Below, piece by piece: positions 6,060 through 11,051 of a stretch of DNA of 11,051 nucleotides (position 1 is its first letter; every line of letters begins with the position of its first letter). Below the pieces are notes generated by a model. The model made no database searches. It saw only the letters and a list, made by a program, of their open reading frames with translations, and was not told the origin of the DNA. The DNA is taken from assembly GCA_024653345.1 (NCBI GenBank), contig JANLFV010000022.1, forward strand, positions 1-11,051. Direction: 5' to 3'. The translations under genes and the position numbers were made by a program. The DNA is from Candidatus Acetothermia bacterium. GTDB lineage: Bacteria; Bipolaricaulota; Bipolaricaulia; RBG-16-55-9; JANLFV01.

Positions 6060-6890
6060 ATGGGCTTCAATGAGGGGTTGCTTGTGGCAACGCGAGCCAG
6101 ACAGAGCCTCCTCTGCGTCGGGCTCGATAGCGACCTCGAGCGGCTCCCGCCGCACCTCCTCCGAGAATTCGGCGAGCGGGCGGTCTTAGAGTTCAACCGC
6201 TGGATCATCGAGGCCACAAAGGACCTGGTCTGCGCCTACAAGCTGAACCTCGCCTTCTATGAGCAGCTCGGGCCAACGGGGCTGGGGATGCTCGAGGAGA
6301 CCCTCGCCTCCATCCCCGAGGGGGTCCTCAAGATCGCTGACGCTAAGCGGGGGGACATTAGTAGCACCGCTAAAGCTTACGCCAAGGCCATCTTCGACTA
6401 CTACGGCTTCGACGCGGCCACGGTCAACCCCTACTTGGGGCTCGAGGCCCTCGAGCCCTTCTTGAGCTACAGCGATCGCGGGGCCTTCGTCTTATGCCGG
6501 ACTTCCAACCCCGGGGCGAGGGAGTTCCAAGACCTCGAGTGCGACGGGAGGCCGCTTTATCTTTGGGTCGCCGAGGCCGTGGCCCGGGCGAGCGAGCGCT
6601 TCGGGAACCTCGGCTTAGTCGTGGGGGCCACCTGGCCTGAGGAGCTAAGGAGGGTTCGCGAGCTCGTGGGGGATGGGCTCCCGATCCTGATCCCCGGGGT
6701 CGGAGCCCAGGCGGGCGACCTGGAGAGGGCCGTGAGATATGGGACGAACAGCCGAGGCGAACTCGCGATCATCAATGTCTCCCGCGCGGTGATCTTCGCC
6801 TCTGCCCGAGAGGACTTCGCTCAGGCCGCCCGGGCCGCAGCCCAGAGGTTGAGGGACGAGATCGAGCGCTCTCGCCCGCGGCGGAGTTGA
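6060..6890 (+). CDS. pyrF: Orotidine 5'-phosphate decarboxylase, type 2
   Basis: PyrF catalyses the last step of UMP synthesis, OMP to UMP plus CO2, in the cytoplasm. At 276 residues it fits the longer type-2 (PyrF family 2) branch. Visible family motifs are LLCVGLDSD near residues 17-25, the active-site D94-x-K96-x-x-D99 in DAKRGDISSTAKAYAKAIF, NPYLGLEALEPFL, CRTSNPGAREFQDL, GATWPEEL, the phosphate-binding IPGVGAQAGDLERAVRYG, and INVSRAVIF. ATG 6060 has only a weak purine stretch (GCGGGG) upstream, but it precedes the family's usual N-terminal helix. Base composition is much more GC-rich than in the beta-helix genes. It is followed after 37 bases by a gene with its own promoter-like sequence, so it may be transcribed separately. 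Confidence 0.95.
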   Translation: MGFNEGLLVATRARQSLLCVGLDSDLERLPPHLLREFGERAVLEFNRWIIEATKDLVCAYKLNLAFYEQLGPTGLGMLEETLASIPEGVLKIADAKRGDISSTAKAYAKAIFDYYGFDAATVNPYLGLEALEPFLSYSDRGAFVLCRTSNPGAREFQDLECDGRPLYLWVAEAVARASERFGNLGLVVGATWPEELRRVRELVGDGLPILIPGVGAQAGDLERAVRYGTNSRGELAIINVSRAVIFASAREDFAQAARAAAQRLRDEIERSRPRRS

Positions 6891-6892
6891 GG

Positions 6893-6921
6893 TTGACAAG
6901 GCCAGAGGGATCTGCTATCAA
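6893..6921 (+). promoter_or_regulatory. Likely promoter of the kinase-qng1-tgt operon
   Basis: A consensus -35 TTGACA (6893-6898) is followed after exactly 17 bases by TATCAA (6916-6921), preceded by an extended -10 TG (6913-6914). It begins just after the pyrF stop. The predicted start of transcription (about 6927-6929) coincides with ATG 6928, which has no properly spaced Shine-Dalgarno, so a leaderless mRNA is suggested. Confidence 0.5.
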
Positions 6922-6927
6922 ATATCT

Positions 6928-8241
6928 ATGTTGGCCGAGCAGATCCTCGCCTATCTCCCCATGCAAAGACCTGTGGCCATCCTCTGTTGCGGCCTCCCCG
7001 GCTCGGGGAAGACCTGGCTCGCGGGCCTGCTCCGGCTCCAGCTCGCCCGTGAGCCCAGCTCAGGCGGCGTCGAGCACCTCCAGACCGACCGGGTCCGGCG
7101 GGAGCTCTTCCCCGTGCGACGCTACACCCCCGAGGAGACTGAGGCCGTCTACCGCGAGCTCCTCCGGCAGGCCGAGGCGGCCCTAAAGGAAGGGAAGAGC
7201 ACGATCTTGGATGGGACCTTCTTGATGAGCCGCTGGCGGGCCGAGGCCTACTCCCTCTTCCGGGAGCTGCGAGCTCCCTTTATCACCGTTTTGGCCGTGG
7301 CCGATGAGCGGGTGGTCCGGGCCAGGTTCGCCCGGAAGCCGCTCTTCCCCGACCCCAGCGACTTCTCCGAGGCCAGCTTCCGGGTCTACCTCGAGATGCG
7401 GGAGAAGCTCTCGGCTGATCCTGACTACTCTCTCCCGAACGCCGACAGGGATGTGCGCGTCCTGGTGGTGGATACCGAGCGCGGGGAGGTCTATGAGCCT
7501 TACCCCCAGCCGCGGCTTGAGGGGTTCTACGAGACTCTCGAGGGCCTGGAGGCCGTGATCTTCGACATGGACGGGGTGATCGTGCGGAGCGAGGAGGCCT
7601 GGCTCCGGAGCGAGCGAGAGTTCCTCGAGAGCCAGGGGATCTTCATCATCTTCGAGGAGTTCCAGCGCCGGCATGCCCCCTACCTTGCGGGCCGGAACCA
7701 GACCGAGGCCGCCCGGTTTTACAAGGAGACCTTCGGGCTGAGCCTCCCGGTCGAGGAGATCCGCCGCCAGCGGATGGCGATCGTCCGGCGCTACTTCCGC
7801 GAGGTCGAGCCGGTCCTCGGGGCCAAGGAGTTGATCGCCACGCTCTTCGAGAACGGCCTGAAGCTCGGGCTGGCCTCGGCCGCACCGCTCGAGCTGATCG
7901 AGCTCGTGCTGCGGGACCACGGCCTCGAGCGCTACTTCCAAGCGGTGGTCTCCGGGGACCAGCTCCACGAGGGGAAGCCGAACCCGATGATCTACCTCCT
8001 CGCGGCCCGCGAGCTGGGGGTCGAGCCCGAAAGGTGCCTGGTCTTCGAGGACGCCCCGAACGGGGTGAGGGCGGCCAAGGCCGCGGGGATGAGCTGCGCT
8101 TATCTCATCAACCCCGCCGTCCGCTGGGCCGGTGAGCTGATCCCCGACTTCGTCCTGGAGGGGTTCGATCAGCTCGACCTCGCCCGGCTGGGGCAGGCCC
8201 GGGCCTCAAGGAGGCGGAGCCTCACCAAAGCCAACGAGTGA
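6928..8241 (+). CDS. Fused P-loop kinase (AAA_33 type) and HAD phosphatase
   Basis: This is a two-domain cytoplasmic protein of 437 residues. Residues ~14-190 form a P-loop kinase of the AAA_33/polynucleotide-kinase-like group, with Walker A GLPGSGKT (22-29), an acceptor-side segment TDRVRRELF, and DGTFLMSRWRAEAY with a lid region rich in Arg. Residues ~205-425 form a HAD hydrolase of the beta-phosphoglucomutase-like subfamily: motif I FDMDGVIVRSE with D213 and D215, motif II LGLASAAP, motif III K350 in EGKPNP, motif IV FEDAPNG (E374, D375). A helical cap lies between motifs I and II. All key residues of both domains are present. There is no Shine-Dalgarno before ATG 6928, and a promoter-like sequence suggests a leaderless transcript; ATG 6961 is an alternative start. 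Qng1 and tgt follow directly, so a role in queuosine salvage is inferred. A sugar or general nucleotide metabolite role is the alternative. Confidence 0.85.
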   Translation: MLAEQILAYLPMQRPVAILCCGLPGSGKTWLAGLLRLQLAREPSSGGVEHLQTDRVRRELFPVRRYTPEETEAVYRELLRQAEAALKEGKSTILDGTFLMSRWRAEAYSLFRELRAPFITVLAVADERVVRARFARKPLFPDPSDFSEASFRVYLEMREKLSADPDYSLPNADRDVRVLVVDTERGEVYEPYPQPRLEGFYETLEGLEAVIFDMDGVIVRSEEAWLRSEREFLESQGIFIIFEEFQRRHAPYLAGRNQTEAARFYKETFGLSLPVEEIRRQRMAIVRRYFREVEPVLGAKELIATLFENGLKLGLASAAPLELIELVLRDHGLERYFQAVVSGDQLHEGKPNPMIYLLAARELGVEPERCLVFEDAPNGVRAAKAAGMSCAYLINPAVRWAGELIPDFVLEGFDQLDLARLGQARASRRRSLTKANE

Positions 8242-8245
8242 AGGC

Positions 8246-9220
8246 ATGGAAGAGGTCCGGGAGTCGGCCCGCTGGGTCGCGGAGCATAGTGAGCTAGTCC
8301 GGCTCGATCACGCTGCACTCGCAGGGTTCGCCCGGGAGCTTGCGGCCCGCCTGGCCGCGGGCGAGTTGAAGATTCCTCGATGGAACTACCGTTATCACTT
8401 CCATGACGGGGGTGAGCGGACGGTCGCCTACCTCTTGGTCCTGGACAGCCTCAACTTCTGCTTCTGGGCCCCCGAAGGGAAGAGGAAGTGGAAGGTCGAC
8501 TACGCCGGGGAGGCCCTCTCCGGCTACTTTGCTCTGGCCGGGGCCCTCAAGCGGGCCTTCGAGGCCGGGCTCCCGCTCGACGATGCCCGCTATCTTGCCC
8601 GGCTCTCGACGCACGAGCTGAAGAAACTCCTCGCTGGCCGGGGCGAGCTCCAGCTCCTCGACCGCCGCGCTGGGATCCTCAACGAGCTCGGACGGGCCTT
8701 GCTCGAGCGGCATGAAGGGCGCGCCTCGCGGCTGGTCGAGGCGGCCGGCGGGAAGGCAGTCGAGCTCGTCCGGCTGGTGGTGAGGGAGCTCCCCTCCTTC
8801 CGCGATGAGGCGGAATACAAGAAGCGAACGATTCGCTTCTACAAGCGGGCCCAGATCCTGGCCGCCGACCTCTGGCTGGCCTTCGCCGGGAAGAGCTGGG
8901 GCCGCTTCGAGGATATCGGCCAGCTCACGGCCTTCGCGGACTACAAGCTCCCGCAGGTCCTCCGCCAGCTCGGTGTCCTGCGGTATAGTCCAGAATTGGC
9001 GGAGAGGATCGACCGGCTCGAGCCGCTCGAGGCCGGCTCACCCGAGGAGGTCGAGATCAGGGCCAACACCATCTGGGCGGTCGAGCTCCTCCGGGAGGAG
9101 CTGGCCCGCCAGGGGCGCGACCTGATGGCGATCGAGCTCGACTGGCTCCTCTGGGGGATGGGCCAGCGAGAAAAGTTCAAGCAGCGGCCGCATCACCGGA
9201 CGGTCACGATCTTCTACTGA
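8246..9220 (+). CDS. qng1: Queuosine 5'-phosphate N-glycosidase (DUF2419/Qng1 family)
   Basis: This 324-residue protein is of the DUF2419 (queuosine salvage, C9orf64/Qng1) family, which is related in fold to DNA glycosylases. Characterised members hydrolyse queuosine 5'-monophosphate to free queuine. Recognisable family segments are IPRWNYRYHFHDGG, LDSLNFCFW (66-74), YKKRTIRFYKRAQILAADLW, and FADYKLPQVLRQLGVL, where D232 is a probable active-site residue; VEIRANTIWAVELL and IELDWLLWGMG near the C-terminus also fit. ATG 8246 lies 4 bases after the kinase-phosphatase stop, and its TGA overlaps the tgt ATG by one base (TGATG). This implies one operon and translational coupling to tgt. The product, queuine, would be inserted into tRNA by the adjacent Tgt. 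Confidence 0.9.
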   Translation: MEEVRESARWVAEHSELVRLDHAALAGFARELAARLAAGELKIPRWNYRYHFHDGGERTVAYLLVLDSLNFCFWAPEGKRKWKVDYAGEALSGYFALAGALKRAFEAGLPLDDARYLARLSTHELKKLLAGRGELQLLDRRAGILNELGRALLERHEGRASRLVEAAGGKAVELVRLVVRELPSFRDEAEYKKRTIRFYKRAQILAADLWLAFAGKSWGRFEDIGQLTAFADYKLPQVLRQLGVLRYSPELAERIDRLEPLEAGSPEEVEIRANTIWAVELLREELARQGRDLMAIELDWLLWGMGQREKFKQRPHHRTVTIFY

Positions 9221-10428
9221 TGTTCGAGTTCGAGATTGCGGCCAGGGATGGCGGGGCGAGGGCGGGGCGGCTCATCACGCCCCACGGGGCGATCGAGACG
9301 CCCTCGTTCGTGGCCGTAGGGACCCAGGGGACGGTCAAGGCCGTCTCGCCTGAGGAGCTCCGCGCGATCGGGGTCCAGGTGATCATCGCTAACACCTATC
9401 ACCTCCACCTCCAGCCGGGAGAAGACCTCATAGAGAAGCTTGGGGGCCTCCACCGGTTCATGAACTGGAACGGGCCGCTGATGACCGACTCCGGGGGGTT
9501 CCAGGTCTTCTCCCTCGGGGCGGGGAGGGAGCATGGGGTGGGGAAGATCGCCCCGATCTTCCCCGAAGAGGAGGCGCGCCTCCGGGATCGGGGCGGCCAC
9601 TTCAGGGCCGCCGACGGCGGGAAGCCCTTGGTCAAGGTCGATGAGGACGGCGTGGAGTTCATCTCCCACCTCGACGGCTCGCGCCACCGCTTCACCCCCG
9701 AGAAGGTCATCCAAATCGAGCGGAAGCTCGGGGCCGACATCATCCTCGTCCTGGACGAGTGCACCTCCCCGCTCCACGACTACGCCTACACCAAGGAGGC
9801 GCTGGAGCGGACCCACCGCTGGGCTCTCCGGGCCCTCCGGGAGTTCGAGCGGGCGGACGACGGGAGGCAGGCACTGTTCGGGATCGTCCAAGGCGGGGCC
9901 TACCGCGACTTAAGGGAGGCGAGCGCGCGGTTCATCTCCTCGCTGGACTTCCACGGCTTCGCCATCGGCGGCTCGTTGGGGAAGTCGAAGCAGGAGATGC
10001 TCCAGGTCCTGGAGTGGACGGTCCCCCTCCTCCCGGAGGGGAGGCCCCGCCATCTCTTGGGGATCGGCGAGATCGCGGACATCTTCGCCGCGGTCCAGCG
10101 AGGGATAGACATGTTCGACTGCGTCGCCCCCACGCGGATGGCCCGGAACGGGGCGCTCTTCTCGAGGGAAGCTGAAGCCTTCCGGCTCCACATCCGGAAT
10201 GCCCGCTACCGCGACGATCCCCGCCCGGTCGAGGCGGGCTGCGGGTGCTACACCTGCCGGAACTACTCTCGGGCCTATCTCAGGCACCTCTTTGAGGCCA
10301 AGGAACTCCTGGCGATGCGGCTGGCCACGATCCACAACCTCTATTTCCTGGAGGAGCTGATGCGCCAGGTCCGGGCGGCGATCCGGGAGGGCCACCTGGC
10401 CGAGCTCAAGAGGGAGTGGCTTCCCTAG
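9220..10428 (+). CDS. tgt: tRNA-guanine transglycosylase (probably queuine-using)
   Basis: Tgt exchanges G34 of GUN-anticodon tRNAs for a 7-deazaguanine base. This 402-residue protein shows the general-acid motif DSGGFQVFSL (D90), DECTSP (D179, C181), GIVQGG (Q224), FAIGGSLG (250-254), the nucleophile region DMFDCVAPTR (D300) and a zinc site CxCxxC (C341, C343, C346) with H372. Classical preQ1-type bacterial enzymes have LAVG after the GG pair; here the residue matching Val233 of the Zymomonas enzyme is Gly254, as in queuine-using eukaryotic enzymes. About 35 extra residues lie between D90 and D179, around 100-140. The start codon overlaps the Qng1 stop. Queuine salvage context and the widened pocket agree, but preQ1 use cannot be excluded. 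Confidence 0.95.
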   Translation: MFEFEIAARDGGARAGRLITPHGAIETPSFVAVGTQGTVKAVSPEELRAIGVQVIIANTYHLHLQPGEDLIEKLGGLHRFMNWNGPLMTDSGGFQVFSLGAGREHGVGKIAPIFPEEEARLRDRGGHFRAADGGKPLVKVDEDGVEFISHLDGSRHRFTPEKVIQIERKLGADIILVLDECTSPLHDYAYTKEALERTHRWALRALREFERADDGRQALFGIVQGGAYRDLREASARFISSLDFHGFAIGGSLGKSKQEMLQVLEWTVPLLPEGRPRHLLGIGEIADIFAAVQRGIDMFDCVAPTRMARNGALFSREAEAFRLHIRNARYRDDPRPVEAGCGCYTCRNYSRAYLRHLFEAKELLAMRLATIHNLYFLEELMRQVRAAIREGHLAELKREWLP

Positions 10429-10486
10429 CCATTCCTCGGTTTATATTTGCCTGATCCCACTCCCTCAGGGGGCGGCTGATCTCTGC

Positions 10487-10513
10487 TTGACTTTGGGGCT
10501 TGGATAGTATAGT
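10487..10513 (+). promoter_or_regulatory. Possible promoter of the Tat-exported gene
   Basis: TTGACT (10487-10492) and TATAGT (10508-10513) each match consensus at five of six positions, though the 15-base spacer is short. It lies in the gap after tgt and 19 bases before ATG 10532. It suggests a new transcription unit rather than continuation of the tgt operon. Confidence 0.4.
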
Positions 10514-10531
10514 AGCAAAGGCGAAAGGGCC

Positions 10532-11051
10532 ATGCCTCCGGCTTGGGAGGCGAGGAAGCTGGCGAAGCAGGGGGAGCTGACGCGGAGGGAGTTCCTCAAG
10601 GGTGCGGGCGCCGCCGCATTAGGCCTAGCTCTGTCAGACATACTGCCAAGAAAGGCTTTAAGCCAGGCTGCGGGGTGCCCGCCGTATCGAGGCATTGCAC
10701 CGGTGGATTTTGATTACACATACGACACTTATGCCCAGATGAGACCCCATCATGAAAGGTGGCTCGAGGAGATAAAGGCAGTGGGTGCGGATAGCGTGGA
10801 GATCATGATTCCCATTAAGAGAGGTCCTGACTATCAAGTAGGATATAATCATTATGGCACACCGCAATGGCTACCGATGGACCGCGACCAAGGAACTGCT
10901 CTGAATATGAATATAAAGGATTTTGTAAGGCGAGCCCAGAGCAAGGGTTTCAAGGTGATACTTGATATTCCGAGCATGTGCCCATCTGAAGAGCCTCGTC
11001 CCCAGCCCTTCGACCTCGACCTGTTCTATTCCAACCTCGAAACGATGGCGT
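10532..11051 (+). CDS. Tat-exported protein, possible TIM-barrel hydrolase (3' cut by window)
   Basis: The frame is open from ATG 10532 to the window edge, 173 codons. The N-terminus has a twin-arginine signal, LTRREFLKGAGAAALGLAL, with R18-R19, followed by a region ending ALSQAAGC. Cleavage after SQA, or lipidation at C49 (a weak AAGC lipobox), is possible. The mature part contains HHERWLEEIKAVGADSVEIMIP and FVRRAQSKGFKVILDIPSMCP, which resemble the helix-strand pairs of a TIM barrel as in glycoside hydrolases. The catalytic residues would lie beyond the window, so the family is not named. A purine stretch (GAAAGGG 10523-10529) lies just before the start. The signal region is GC-rich while the mature region has clearly lower GC. 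Confidence 0.7.
   Translation, partial: MPPAWEARKLAKQGELTRREFLKGAGAAALGLALSDILPRKALSQAAGCPPYRGIAPVDFDYTYDTYAQMRPHHERWLEEIKAVGADSVEIMIPIKRGPDYQVGYNHYGTPQWLPMDRDQGTALNMNIKDFVRRAQSKGFKVILDIPSMCPSEEPRPQPFDLDLFYSNLETMA

Noticed and set aside
6557-7968. Long open frames on the minus strand across pyrF and the kinase-phosphatase gene
   Set aside because: They are antisense shadows caused by high GC at third codon positions; their products have no recognisable motifs, and the + strand genes are unequivocal.
9214-9891. 225-codon minus-strand frame over tgt
   Set aside because: It lies fully opposite conserved Tgt motifs and is Asp/Glu/Pro/Arg-biased as expected for a GC shadow frame.
10461-10475. 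CCC-TCA-GGG as a terminator after tgt
   Set aside because: The stem is only three to four pairs and no T-run follows.

Overview
All supported genes in this window lie on the + strand. The organism looks like a bacterium: it has Shine-Dalgarno starts, a twin-arginine (Tat) export signal, a type-2 PyrF and a zinc-containing Tgt. The strongly GC-rich housekeeping genes suggest a GC-rich, perhaps thermophilic lineage such as Chloroflexota or Bipolaricaulota/Acetothermia. That placement is a guess from gene style; no marker gene here settles it.

Positions 1-5885 are an accessory block of moderate GC. First come two unrecognised genes, the first cut by the window edge and frame-disrupted, the second ending in a Cys/Gly-rich tail. 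Three tandem secreted parallel beta-helix proteins of the NosD/pectate-lyase-like fold follow. These are paralogs: each has a signal peptide, an N-terminal Cys pair next to a related beta-helix entry segment, and the same C-terminal tag DLCPxDYPWPxGFVKGP directly before the stop. Two of the three, plus the first unknown gene, are each split by an apparent one-base frameshift. The middle beta-helix gene is intact.

Positions 5886-6059 form an intergenic leader full of inverted repeats. Positions 6060-10428 are very GC-rich, tightly packed and free of frameshifts. They hold pyrF, then a likely operon with its own promoter: a P-loop kinase fused to a HAD phosphatase, a DUF2419/Qng1 queuosine-5'-phosphate glycosidase, and tgt. 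Gaps inside the operon are 4 bp and a 1-base overlap. Qng1 beside tgt implies queuine salvage. The kinase-phosphatase fusion is a good candidate for the step that turns scavenged queuosine or its phosphates into the 5'-monophosphate that Qng1 cleaves; this is the most interesting hypothesis in the window.

From 10532 to the end is the start of a Tat-exported protein, cut by the window edge. It has a GC-rich signal region and a lower-GC mature part that may be a TIM-barrel enzyme. No rRNA, tRNA, CRISPR array or transposase was seen, and no gene-free stretch exceeds 300 bases.
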